A DNA stretch of 64,000 nt from positions 6,634,001 through 6,698,000 of the forward strand of contig NC_085123.1 in NCBI RefSeq assembly GCF_030269925.1. Direction: 5' to 3'. Position numbers and translations under genes: made by a program. The notes under the pieces were generated by a model that saw nothing but the letters and a program-made list of their open reading frames with translations, had not been told where the DNA came from and did no database searches. Each line of letters starts with the position of its first letter. Position 1 is the stretch's first letter. This DNA is from Bombyx mori. Its lineage: Eukaryota > Arthropoda > Insecta > Lepidoptera > Bombycidae. Of this stretch, positions 35,001 to 46,363 are shown piece by piece.

Positions 35001-38000
35001 TTACAACGGCTGCCCCACCTTTTAAACCGAAACGCATTACTGCTTCACGGCAGAAATAGGCAGGGTGGTGGTACCTACCCGTGTAGACTTACAAAACGAC
35101 CTACCACCAGTAATTACGCAAATTATATTTTTTCGGGTTTGATTATTACTACACGATGTTATTCCTTCACTGTGAAAGTCAATCGTGAACATTTGGTGAG
35201 TATGTATTTCATTAGAAAAATTGGTACGTGCCAGCGGGATCCGAACACCGGACGTCTTATCCTTTAGGCTACGACGACTTCATTAATTTATATTGGGATC
35301 TATTATTTGATCTAGTGATAGTTGATACATGTTAACAACGATATGATGATTACAGATGCACTAAGTAAAATGGATGAGATATTGGGCAGCGACCAGTGGA
35401 CCGAGCCCGTGGTGACGGGGACGGGCGTGGCTACGGGCGCCATCTTGTGGGTGCCGCGGGCTGCCGACTGGTTCGTCACACTACTAAAGACTATCGAGGA
35501 CAGATACGCTGTGTTGCCACAGCCTGGACACAGGTCAGTATTGTACAATACAGAGAAGTTTATGAAGTCGTCGTGGCCTAAAGGATAAGATGTCCAGTGC
35601 AATATTATCTAGCGTTGCAACGGTGTTCGAATCCCGCAATCGGGTACCAACTTTTCAAATGAAATACGTACTTGACAAATGTTCACAATTGACTTCCACG
35701 GTGAAGGAATAACATCGTGTAATGAAAATCAAACCCGCAAGCTTATAATTTGCGTAATTACTGGTACCTCTTGTAAATCCGCACGGGTAGGTCCCACCGC
35801 CCTGCTTATTTCTGGCGTAAAGCAGTAATGCGTTTCAGTTTGAAGGGTGGAGCAGCCGTTGCAACTATACTGAGACCTTAGAACTAATATCTGAAGGTTG
35901 TATGTCGGGGGTATGTAATGTCGGGGGAACCTTATATGAACTGGAACTTTTGATTATTTCAGATTACAGTTTCTAGAACTTCAGCTAGAACTGCTGGAGG
36001 AGTGGCGCATCCGTTTAACGCAGCTGCTCAGTGCGGCCATGGACTCGCTGGTGCCTGAAACGTTCCTGTCGCCAGGACCCACGTCGCATCCTCTCATAGC
36101 GGTCACCAATACGGCCCATCACTCGCGGATCGTGCTGCTGCAGTGGGCTAACTCATTGGTAACTTACAATTACAGTGGATTTCGTTAATAACGACCTCGA
36201 TTATAACGACTTTTTGGTTATAGTGACGTCAAACTTACATCCCTTGAATTTAAAGCATAGTTTCCTAAGAAATTCATTCGGTTATAGCGACTTTGAATAT
36301 AGCGTCAATTTCGGGTATAGCGAGTTGTATTTATGAATCATTTATGAAATTCGCAGAAATCCCTTACGCATATTTCTATTGAGGCAAAGGCACAAAGAGT
36401 CATTCATAAAACTATTAAGAATTATGACAATGGAATACACCTTCCAGCGTGCAGAAAAAACTAAACTTAAACAGTGCACTATAACACGTATTTTCAATAA
36501 CACCCGTGTATACCATAATTAAATAAATGATAAGTAAATACTTAAGTACATGCTTTTTTATTATTTTGAATATAGCGACGACATTAAAGTGCCCCTTCCG
36601 CCGTCGTTATAACCGATATTCACTGTATACTAACAATTAACAAATTTACATTTTTACAAATACACGTGACATCTTATTTGCTTTCATTTACATATAAAGT
36701 TATATATTATATTTATATAGGTACTGTTCTACTCAAAACCTCTTTGTCATAAGTTATCTTACTTCTCATTATAATAGTTATATTCAAATATTTACAAATG
36801 CATCTTGTTAAATTTCAATGTAGTTAATAGCATCGAAATTTAATAAAAGTATATATTTGCTTTCATCAACAACAACAAAAACGCCTTACTAACTTAACGC
36901 TTACTTTTAGTTACTTAAAGTAAGCGTTAATAACTTAACGCTTACTTTAATACCTTAGGTAATTTTCTCTTGCCCTTATCCGATTAAGCAGAATCAGCAC
37001 AATGTGGGTCCCATCTTTATTGTACTATACCGGTAGAATTCGTATGGTTTGGTACCAACATATTCTCTATTGCTATCAAGCGTTTCATATATCAAAATGT
37101 GTTGGCATGTCAATAACAATCAATAGATTAAAAATTCTAATCATTTGGTATTGCTTGAAGTTGCATTGAGTACGGTTCACTGAAATAATGCACACAAACT
37201 TCTCCTTAAATGTAAGTGCATCGAAACAACTTCCAGTCTAATTAATAAAATTAATTATTTAACAGCATTACCTCCAGTTGCACTACTACAGGCGGCAGTT
37301 CCAGCACTTCACACAGCAGCAGCATCATGAAGATAGCTCGATTTCGTCTTCAAGCTCTGATGATGATGATGACGATGACGACAGCAGCGAAGGACACACT
37401 AAGAAAGCTTCTAGAGCAGGTACCCCATGTATTCACCAAAGCAAAATTCATTTCAATTGACTTTTTTGCTAAAGCAATTTTTGATAAGGTCTGAAAGTTT
37501 TGTAAATTTGGAAGTAATTGATGAATTTCTTGAGAAAGGAGACCTATATCAAATTTATTTATCAAAAATTAAAAAAAAAAGGTTTATCACCCAATAAACC
37601 CGCTTTTTTTGCGGTTTTCGACAAAAAAAAACTACAAAGACGTCTTCTTTATTAAATAGTGCACTTAAATTAAACTCTTTAAATTGCACATTTAAATTGC
37701 TTTTGGTGGTATTTTCAGGAAATAATGTAAATTGGATGTGTGTGTGTGAAGTGATTTATGCTTTTAATAAGAAAAACTACCTTGTTTTTATGGGCTAAAT
37801 TTTGTTTTATCGAAATTTTATAAATTGAATAATTTTATAAGTTTAATTAATACTAAAATTACATAAATATAATAAACCGCCCCCTTTCGATCGGCCCTGA
37901 ATTTTAACCGACATTTCGTTTGAACTGCTAAGATTTACGAAACATATCAATTTAATTATTTTATAAAAGTTTCACTGATTACTGTTATTTGTTAATATTA

Positions 38001-41000
38001 CTTATCCCTGGGCAGTTTTCGCTGTCTCGCTTTAGTTCGTGGTTGCACTTTGAGCTCTTTACATTGACATCCAAATTCGCAAAACCAACAAAACAAGAAT
38101 TAGACAAACACGTACATGCAAGGTCCATTCTTTGCGCCCTTAAACAATTTTAATTCCTTATTACTCTTTTAGTTATTAAAGGTCCATTCTTTGCGCCCTT
38201 AAACAATTTTAATTCCTTATTACTCTTTTAGTTATTAGCAATTAAAATCTGACGTTATTTTGTCACAAGACAGTTCGACTGGTTATCATTGTAACGAACT
38301 AATAAACGTTTTTATGATTTTTATTAAACAGACGAAACGATGTCCTTAAAAGAAGTCGAACTGCGAGCGAAGAAGCTCGCGCTGAATGAAATGATCCGGA
38401 GGGATTCGATGATACACGAGCAACTGTACGACATCGTGAGTACCATGACGTTATTATCGACTTATTAGCTGGAAGACGAGGCATATTAAAGGCAATTAAA
38501 TCAAAACCGAAATACCAATTTGATTCTATATTTAGCAATGATTAACATTGGAGCTAAGACTGTTTTCGTGCGTAATTTAAAATAACTAGTGGTCCCGCAG
38601 TAGTCGAAATTCGACTACAATTAATTGAAATTATAAGTTTGTACACTATTATGATCTGGTGGTAGGACCATTGTATCTATACTGAGACCTTAGAACTTAT
38701 ATCTCAAGGTGGGTGGCGCATTTACGTTGTAGATGTATATAAGCTCCAGTAACCACTTAACACCAGGTGAGCTCGTCCACCCAACTAAGAAAAAAAAAAC
38801 TATGATACCTATTTCTATAATCACAGATTTCGCCAAGACTGAACTAGACAAATATTAATAAAGACAAACAATATTTAATCTATTCTCAATTTAACCACAG
38901 ACTATGCAATAAGAAAAAATTTGACAATAAACAAAATTAAATAGTATGCATGCGTGTGTATGTCAAATACATGGTAGTGTGTGTAATGTTTTGTTTATTT
39001 TATTGATTTAATGTATTATTAATGCATAATTTAAAAAAAAATGCGTTCTGCACTCCTTCACTATAATAATATATTCGAAATGTTGGCTTCACGTATTAAA
39101 ATATAGATAATAGTTAGTTATCACAACATAGGCAGCAGATTAGCTGCACCCCACGGCATTGCTGACATCCATGAACCACGGTTACAGTTCACCATCGGGC
39201 CCGCCCTATGCTCGTCTGTCTGGAAAGCAATAAACAATATCAAGGAACATCATTATAAATGTCCAATTTTTTTTACAATATACCAAACGTGTGTGTATCG
39301 TTCCATAGACTGCTCCGATAGCAAACCTCGCCGTCACCGAACCTCTGTCAGGTGACGAGGATATGGAAGAAGCAGGAGTATTCGCCGAAGCACCAGCCTT
39401 ACTATCTCGATTACTTAATGCAGCCTTAGACGCGATTTCTGAACACATAACATTAGAATTCAAGGCCAGTATAAGGGACTACAAGAAACAAAAGTGAGTA
39501 ACCATATGTTGAAATTTTATTTTTAGATTAAAAACAGTTGATATAATTCACGGTCGCACCATGTATGTTTGTTTCATCGGTAAGTTGATCGATATCTTAA
39601 TACAATGAAACGAAATGGATTTAAGTTAAACATGTAAATGAATCCAAAAAAAAAGAAGTGCGTCTGTACAAAGTTCACATGTCAGAAGTGAAAGATTTAT
39701 AAATGTAACTCAATGTTAACACACTGTATACATAGTAATGATAATGTAAATAAATAAAAAAATATCTGCGTTTACTATAGTACAAGACTTTATGCGATAG
39801 AATTGCCATCTAAAGTTCTAACTACTAAACGAATACATCAACCAATAGCGTGTATTTTTTTTTTCGATATCCCTTTCTCTCTCGCGATTTCCGCCTCCTC
39901 TCGCTCCATGGCACTGCGGGATGCGACGTTCGCTCTATCTCACTCTCTCTCAATCGGTCTCGATCGCTCTTTCCCTTTTCTTGGACAAAAACGTCCCACA
40001 TTTTCGTGTCACTAATATTATTATTATTGCGTTGCATCCGTAAAAAAAATACCATCACGCGCGCAAAGAAGTTTCACTTCAAAATCGTAGGTTGTATCAT
40101 CAATCAAAATAAAAAGTAAAGTTGATAAAAATAACGCGTTTCATAAATACTACAGGATGACCTAGCTTTGTTCGTTTTTTTTTTTATAAATTGTGTTATT
40201 TTAGAAATTATATTTAAATAATATTGATATTAATGTTATTTGTTATGTTCTTTCAATAAAAACGTTTATGTTTAAGTTGATTATCGATAAAGTTGATTAT
40301 TTAAAACACGAATAAAACAATATTTTCTGATAATATTTTCTGAAAATAAATCGTAGCTAGATCGATTTATCGCCCCCGAAATCTCCTGTACACTAAATTT
40401 TATGAAAATCGTTGGAGCCGTTTCCGAGTTTCAAATTTTATATATATTTATATACAAGAACTAGCTGTACCCGTCTGGTTCGCTGGGCATTTAAAATTAA
40501 CATTATTATTTTTCACCCCCACAAAGATCCTCTTCATTAACGCCCCCGCAACTGGTGTAAGGAGTCCAACACTCATATAAATATAAGCCTATCCATTAAG
40601 TACATGTATTTTCTACATGGATACCAAGGTTCAAGTCAATCGGATGCATGGCTCAGTAGTTATAACGGAACATCCATCCAAAAACCACTGTAGATTTATA
40701 TATGACGGCGTCAGGGATGGCTGAGCGGCAGATTCCGTTATCACTCGTTTTCGGTTGAACTTAGTTTATTGCAATAAAAATCAATAAAACTTTTTGAAAT
40801 ATAATTATTGAAACTCTCACCAAATCATTTTCGCAATGACAGGGTAAACCGACAGTTTCGTTTCAACTGACCGACTGACAGGCTGACTGACTGCGACTGA
40901 CGGACTGCCTGAGACTGACTGACTGTCCACGTACCGCCATTTTATACTCTGGCGTTACGCCGTCTACCCTACATTTTTGTGATATTTATCAAAACAACAT

Positions 41001-44000
41001 TTTATCATTTAAAATAATACTCAAAACAATGTCTTAATATTACTAAAGTCGTTATCCACGACATATATTAGTATAGATTGCTCGTTTAAACATATAAGAA
41101 TAAGAAATGTTTAATTCTGCTTTGTTTGTCGGACAGGTGGCACAATCTGCCCGTAGTCGAGGAGCTGGCGCTGACGGTGTCGCCGGCTCTGTGCGCGCCG
41201 CTGTCCGGGCTGAGCGCGCGGCTGTCGTCCGTGAGCGCGCGGCTGGCTCCCTGCCTCGCCGTGAGACTCCGAGCGCAATTAGCCACTAACGTCGACCGAT
41301 GTTTGTTTGAGGTTAATATTTTTTATGTTTTTTTTATTAGTTAGATGGGTGGACGAGCTCAAAGCCCACCTGGTGTTAAGTGGTTACTGGAGCCCATAGA
41401 CATCTACAACGTAAATGCGCCACCCACCTTGAGATATAAGTTCTAAGGTCACAAGTATAGTTACAACGGCTGCTCCACCCTTCAAACCGAAACGAATTAC
41501 CGCTTCACGGCAGAAGTAGGCCGGGTGGTGGTACCTACCCGTGCAGAGTCACAAGAGGTCCTACCACCAGTAAAAGGTTACCAGTTATCTATCTACTATT
41601 GTTCTTAATCTTTATTTTATAAAGCGAACTAATCTATACTAATATGTATATAAATCTACAGTGGTTTTACGGTTGTTCCGTTATAACTACTGAACCATGC
41701 ATCCGTTTGACTTGAAACATGGTATCCATTTAGAAAATACATATACTTAATGGATAGGCTAATATTTATATAAGTGTTGGACTCCCTACACCAGTTGGGG
41801 GGCGTTAATGATGAGAATCTTTGTGGGGATGAGAAATAATAATATTAATTTTAAATGCCCAGCGAAGCAGACGGGTACAGCTAGTTATATATAAAAAAGG
41901 GTGCGTGTACTTATGTACGCGCGTAAGCGAAGCTATACTTTATTTTTATGAAATTTATTTCTTTTTTTTAAATATTAAATAATTAATAATAAATATTTAA
42001 CGTTAATAATTTAATAATATTTAGTATGAATTATATTAAATAATAATTTTGTCATTTATATTACTAAATAATGAATGCTAATAACACTTTTTTTACGAGT
42101 GTACATGCGCGAAAGTTCACCTGCGGCTACATTCAAACTCGCCAAGTTACGTCGGTCGTATTGTAATGACCGATTTAGTGGGCAACTTCATTTCTGTTAA
42201 TTTTGTGTCACGGTGCGCGCGCATCGTAAAATTTCACTCTCATTAATTTTTCATAACGCGCCTAAAGAAGTATAACTTCAAAAGTGTACAGTAAAATAAT
42301 AATAGAATGTGGGTACTCCGGACATAATGAACGTACACTGTGTAATATAATGTTCAAATTGTTAAACGCAAATCAATTTAGACAAGTACGAGTGAATGAA
42401 TATGACCGCAATGGGTTTAATCAAACTTACCCATTTGAATCGAATTTTGAACATAATTTCTTGGGTTTTACTGATATTTCTGGGGCGGCATTCTAATGCT
42501 TTTTAAAAAAAAAGGGTGCGTGTACTTATGTACGCGCGTAAGAAGTTATACTTTATTTTTATTAAATTTATTTCTTTTTTTTATTTAAATATTATCAATT
42601 TGAAAAAAAATCGATTAAACAACATATTGAAACACGCATATTGGACATCCCTTTTCTTGACATCGTATAAATTCGGTAGTTCTCGGTACGGTTCGGAAAG
42701 TTCACCTGCGCCTATATTCAGACTCGCCAAGTTACGTTGGTCATATTGTAATGATCGATTTAGTGGGCGACTTCATTCTGTTAATTTTGTGTCACAGTGC
42801 GCGCGCATCGTAAAATTTCACTCTCATCAATTTTTCATAATGCGCCTAAAGAAGTATAACTTCAATAAAAACTTAAGATGGATGGACGAGCTCACGGCTC
42901 GGTCCGTGAATGGGTTTTACAGACATTCAGGTGCGTTAGATAAAGCGTCAAGTGTCACAGAATTAAATAAACTTTATAAGATTATTACATTAAGTAAATT
43001 AAAGAAAAAACCTCGTATCAAAAACAATAATAATATAATAATACTCTTTATAGACGGTGGTACTAGAGAATTGGTTCAACACCGGCGGCACTATGCAATT
43101 CACGTTTGACGTGAAACGAAATTTAGTCCCTACGTTCGCTCCGCCGAGCAAAGTGGCCTCGCAAATGAACCAATTGCCCAAGTAAGTTTTCATATTTTTT
43201 TTATTATTGTCAAGATGGAGAAGGATGGACGAGCTCACGGCTCACCTCGTATTAAGTGATTACAGGAGGCCCACAGACATCAACAACGTAAATGCCGTTG
43301 CCAGCCTTGAGATATCAGATCTGAGTAATTGTCATCTAATATTTTATAATTATTTTTCACATGGGTAGGCTCTTCACAAGCTGGATCGAAGAAATGTTGA
43401 AGGCTATATATATACATATATAATGCTTCTATACGTAGGTTTGTCAGCGAATTCTTCCTAAATTGCTGGAGCGATTTTAATGAAATTTTTGTCTGCATTT
43501 GTGTGGGTCGCTGTCTAGTTTTTGGTTACAATTGGACTCTGCCAGTAATGCTGCAAAATTATAATTTGCGTAATTACTGGTGGCAGGACCTCTTATGAGT
43601 CCGCACGGGTAGTTACCACCACCCTGCCTATTTCTGCCGTGAAGCAGTAATGCGTTTCGGGTTGAAGGGTGGGGCAGCCGCTGTAACTATACTGCGACCT
43701 TAGAACTTATGTCTCAAGGTGGGTGGTGCATTTATGTTGTAGATGTCTATGGGCTCCGGTAACCACTTAACACCAGATGGGCTGTGAGCTCGTCCAAACA
43801 TCTAAGCAATAAAAAAAACAGGCTTTAAGTTTAGTTCTATTTTCAATGCAGAACACCGTCTGTAAGTCCACTAGTATCTACAGTATGCGCGCGAGTTCAT
43901 GTCCATCGGGGCCAGAGGCGACGCGCGGGGGACAGCTCGCCCCACCTCCCCGCATTTGTCTGACGTCGAGTGTTGTCCTTGACGGTTGTGACGCGCGCTT

Positions 44001-44730
44001 ATCGATATCGAAAATTTACGCAAACGGTATTGTGTAATTTAACCATAACTACTCCGCTTCCAACAAGTTCAGGTAGAAACGAAAAACCTACTGAAAAAAG
44101 ATACATACTGATTCCGACTCTGATCTGTCGGTTGTCTTTTCATTTGATAGTGATTGAATTGGAATTTAAAAAATATTTTTCTCTATTAAGTAATTACTAA
44201 GTACTAATAAGTAATTACTTGCCACATTTATTTTATTTCATAATTTGCAAGATTACCTTAAGTTACATTAAACCAAATTGACAGCTGTTGACTAAATCGG
44301 TAGTTATTATCGACATTACCATAATTAACTAGGTCACAGCACTACCGCATTGCTCAGGATGGACATGAACTCGTGCGTCTGCTGTATTATGTCTTCTGTG
44401 CAACTCGTAATTGCTTCGTTTTAATTAATTTTGGCTGTGATCACTAAATACCACATGATCCGAGAGCCCTTCCAATCTAAAGCAAATAAGGAGACAAAGC
44501 TGCTTTGAATTTGTCGTAGGTTGCTCGAGTCCTGTAAACTCCTGAACCAGGACTACGAGGACGCTCGACGTCTCCGCGACATGCTGGAGAGGAAGCCGGA
44601 GCTGGCAAGAGACTTTCTGGGCAACCAGGGCATTACCTCGATCACAGGGATGGAAGCACTACAGATACTGAACCAGAGAACGGACCTGTGCGACACTAAC
44701 AGCGCAGCTTCTGTGCTGGAACTATTCTGA
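32061..44730 (+). CDS. RINT1: RINT1/Tip20 vesicle-tethering protein
   Basis: Fourteen exons join in frame: 32061-32192, 32418-32659, 33194-33349, 33489-33664, 33846-34060, 34527-34773, 35356-35533, 35963-36158, 37266-37419, 38332-38435, 39309-39493, 41137-41311, 43054-43181 and 44520-44730, giving 832 residues; vertebrate RINT1 is about 790. All junctions are GT..AG with matching phase. The N-terminal 125 residues are helical and coiled-coil-like. The rest follows the RINT-1/TIP-1 domain, including FAFHFMGSRQTARIDRPEWF (about 257-276), the PRAADWF segment near 420 and a C-terminal LENWFNTGGTMQF segment. The family works in the NAG-RINT1-ZW10 (Dsl1) complex that tethers Golgi-derived vesicles at the ER, and has links to checkpoint control through RAD50. 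Exon nine adds a Ser/Asp run (about residues 534-560) coded by a (gat/gac)n tract. ATG 32061 was chosen because it opens the conserved helix; an in-frame ATG at 32007 lies close to the TIR element. Confidence 0.92.
32660..33193. other. RINT1 intron 2, nothing further recognised
   Basis: No named repeat or RNA gene seen. Confidence 0.5.
34871..35281 (-). mobile_element. Bm1 SINE, full length with internal deletion in head (RINT1 intron 6)
   Basis: T-run, tail, body and head are present. Between the B-box-like 'ccgaacaccgg' and 'acgtcttatcc' the stem region of the head is missing, as if two 'caccgg' repeats had recombined. Confidence 0.88.
35564..35898 (+). mobile_element. Bm1 SINE, 3'-truncated (RINT1 intron 7)
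   Basis: Head and body are intact from 'gaagtcgtcgtggcctaaag' to 'aactaatatctgaagg'; then the sequence changes and no tail or A-run follows. It starts 30 bp after the donor site of exon 7. Confidence 0.88.
36171..36627. mobile_element. pogo/Tigger-like MITE in RINT1 intron 8
   Basis: The left end 'tacagtggatttcgttaat' and the reverse complement of the right end, 'tacagtgaatatcggttata', match well. Both include a flanking TA, the target of Tc1/mariner/pogo elements. 'tatagcgac' words recur inside. There is no coding frame over 457 bp. It begins 13 bp after the exon 8 donor. Confidence 0.7.
36628..37265. other. RINT1 intron 8, right part
   Basis: A short inverted/direct 'taacttaacgcttactttta' duplication is seen at 36890-36950. 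Nothing else recognised. Confidence 0.5.
38121..38238 (+). repeat. Perfect 59-bp tandem duplication (RINT1 intron 9)
   Basis: The unit at 38121-38179 starts 'aggtccattctttgcgccct' and is repeated exactly at 38180-38238, 93 bp before exon 10. Confidence 0.92.
38586..39108 (+). repeat. Dispersed repeat 'ggtcccgcagtagtcgaaat', copy 2, interrupted by a SINE
   Basis: Second copy of the repeat at 8140-8543, in RINT1 intron 10. It is split by the Bm1 fragment at 38658-38797. Confidence 0.75.
38658..38797 (+). mobile_element. Bm1 SINE, headless and internally deleted, nested
   Basis: Starts at 'ctggtggtaggacc', jumps to 'attgtatctatactgagacc' and ends in 'gctcgtccacccaactaaga' plus A-run. The host repeat reads 'ctattatgat' before it and 'ctatgatac' after it, consistent with a short target duplication. 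Confidence 0.85.
39127..39236 (+). mobile_element. Non-LTR element 3' end, diverged
   Basis: Same 3' end as 49167 but with many changes ('gctgacatccatgaaccacg', 'cctatgctcgtctgtctgg'). RINT1 intron 10. Confidence 0.6.
39494..40460. other. RINT1 intron 11, left part
   Basis: Bases 39850-39990 are rich in 'tctctc' runs, and 'cgcgcgcaaagaagtttcac' at 40058-40078 is a weak relative of the repeats at 41893 and 42507. No coding or RNA feature. Confidence 0.4.
40461..40705 (+). repeat. Inverted-repeat partner 1 flanking RINT1 exon 12
   Basis: Runs from 'actagctgtacccgtctggt' to 'ccactgtagatttatatatg'. The opposite-strand partner at 41638-41884 matches at most positions, I estimate about nine in ten by eye. 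Confidence 0.85.
40866..40928 (+). repeat. (gact)n-type simple repeat
   Basis: Degenerate 'ctgactgactgcgactgacg' words over about 60 bp in RINT1 intron 11. Confidence 0.7.
41327..41571 (-). mobile_element. Bm1 SINE, headless copy (RINT1 intron 12)
   Basis: T-run, tail and body ending at 'ctaccaccag'. It starts 16 bp after the donor of exon 12. Confidence 0.88.
41638..41884 (-). repeat. Inverted-repeat partner 2 flanking RINT1 exon 12
   Basis: Reverse-oriented relative of 40461-40705, ending 'cagacgggtacagctagt' on the plus strand. Confidence 0.85.
41893..42285 (+). repeat. Dispersed repeat 'gtgcgtgtacttatgtacgc', copy 1
   Basis: The left edge 'aaaagggtgcgtgtacttat' and inner segments such as 'aactcgccaagttacgt' and 'cgcgcctaaagaagtataac' all recur in order at 42507-42870. 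The right edge 'gaagtataacttc' is close to an inverted match of 'gaagttatacttta' near the left edge of copy 2, so the element may be bounded by short inverted ends. Confidence 0.75.
42286..42506. other. Spacer between the two direct repeats
   Basis: Holds a 70-codon plus-strand frame at 42284-42496 with no recognisable family. It could be a relic of a transposon coding region, but nothing supports function. Confidence 0.3.
42507..42870 (+). repeat. Dispersed repeat 'gtgcgtgtacttatgtacgc', copy 2
   Basis: Second copy in the same orientation, about 614 bp downstream of the first, in RINT1 intron 12. The two copies differ at scattered sites, so the pair is not recent. Confidence 0.75.
42878..42906 (-). 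mobile_element. Bm1 tail fragment
   Basis: Only 'gatggatggacgagctcac' and a few more bases match the end of Bm1. Confidence 0.5.
43213..43325 (-). mobile_element. Bm1 SINE, diverged tail fragment (RINT1 intron 13)
   Basis: Reads 'ggatggacgagctcacggct' to 'ccttgagatatcagatct', the last third of the element, with changes. Confidence 0.75.
43548..43818 (+). mobile_element. Bm1 SINE, 5'-truncated (RINT1 intron 13)
   Basis: Starts within the body at 'tgcaaaattataatttgcg', slightly upstream of the headless boundary, and ends with a normal tail and A-run. Confidence 0.88.
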
Positions 44731-45262
44731 GAGTTCGAGAGAGGATACCGGTAAAGCAACCAATAGTAATCGACGTACCAATTTGGTTTTCTGGATTCTA
44801 TTGTGTTTTAAAAATATTGAATCAATTAAAAATGAATTTTATTTATGTATTTTTTACTTAGACTAGTGGAACGACTCATCATTAAGTGATTGCCAGAGTC
44901 CATAGATATTAACTACATAAATGCCACCCACGTTAAGAAATTACTTCTAAGTATCGATTTTAAAGTACAGCGGCTGCTTTACCCTTCGATCTAAAACGCA
45001 TTACTGCTTCACGGCAGAAATAGGCAGGGTGGTGGTACCTACCCGTGCGGACTCACATGACGTCCTACCGCCAGTAATTACGGAAATATATTTTTCGCGG
45101 GTTTGATTTTTATTACACGAAGTTATTCCTTTATCGTGGAATTCATTCGTCAATATTTGATTAGTACGTATTTCAATAGAAAGTTTAGTACCTGCCTGTG
45201 GCATTCGAACGCCGGCTCAGTCACTTCGCTTGATACGAATGCACTGAGCGTCTTATCCTTTA

Positions 45263-46363
45263 CGGCCTGGCCACGGGGATCGGCGGTGCGAACAGCGAAG
45301 CGGTGGGCGAGGCGACCATTCGCGCAGCACCGTTTGCAGGCCACGGGTACTCACGTTCGCCGCCGCGACTAGTAAGGAAGTCCGACAGCGAAATGTCTAT
45401 ATCGAAATTATCTCGATATTGCTTACAAATTAATAGTTTTTTGGTTCAGGACCTATTATTTGGAAAAGATTGTGAAGTACATGATTTGAATAAGAATCGG
45501 AGTATACCTATAGATGGAGAATTCCACAAGAAGTACGAGAAATACTTTGGGTGGCTAGACTTCCAAATAGCTGGTCTAGCTAGTATTTCAGCTATTTTAT
45601 TTTTTTATTGCTTAGATGGGTGGACGAGCTCACAGCCCACCTTGTGTTAAGTGGTTACTGGAGCCTATAGACATCCACAACGTAAATGCGCCACCCACCT
45701 TGAGATATAAGTTCTAAGGTCTCAAGTATAGTTATAATGGCTGCCTCACCCTTCAAACCGAAACGCATTACTACTTCACGGCAGAAATAGGCAGGGTGGT
45801 AGTACCCACCCGTGTAGACTCACAAGAGGTCCTACCACCAGTAATTACGCAAATTATTATTTTGAAGATTTCATTTTTATCACACGATGTTATTCCTTCA
45901 CCGTGGAAATCAATCGTGAACGTTGAGTGTTGTTGAGTACGTATTTCATTACAAAAATTGGTACCCGCCTGATATTCGAACACCGGTGCATCGCTCAACA
46001 CGATTGCACCGGACGTCCGTTAGGCCACGACGACTTTAAAAATATAAAATAAAAAATAAATAAAAAATATAAAAATTTCGGCGTTAATTTTTCGCGGCGA
46101 AAACAACTAAACTCATTTAATCACTGCACTATTCGCCGCGACTACCGCTCGACTCCGTGGCTCGCGCCGTCCGTATTCATGCATTTGTTTTGCTCGCCCG
46201 CCGCATCGCGCGATTCGCTCGGTACATTTCGCCGGTCGCTTCGCCGGTCGCCGGTGCGCGTGGCTTGTTAGGTACATTTCTATGCGCTTGTTTTAGTCGC
46301 TAGACGCTTCGCCGTTCGCACCGCGCGAATATTCGCATCGGCGAATGTCCCGTGGCCAGGCTG
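45263..46363. mobile_element. PIF/Harbinger-like DNA transposon, non-autonomous
   Basis: The left end 'cggcctggccacgggg' and the reverse complement of the right end, 'cagcctggccacggg', match. Both sides carry the 3-bp duplication TTA (45260-45262 and 46364-46366), as PIF/Harbinger elements produce. Subterminal 'gcgaacagcgaagcg' and 'cgcttcgccgttcgc' are also inverted. It contains a 115-codon frame from 45303, part of which is SINE tail; the remaining 90 residues do not match any transposase I know. A Bm1 is inserted at 45594-46035. Confidence 0.8.
45594..46035 (-). mobile_element. Bm1 SINE, full length, inside the Harbinger-like element
   Basis: Complete from T-run to 'ttaggccacgacgactt'. 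A few bases of the A-box area are missing ('ccgttaggcc' instead of 'cctttaggcc'). Confidence 0.9.

Noticed and set aside
42284..42496. 70-codon frame as a gene
   Set aside because: It lies between two repeats inside a RINT1 intron, without a recognisable motif; kept only as a repeat spacer.
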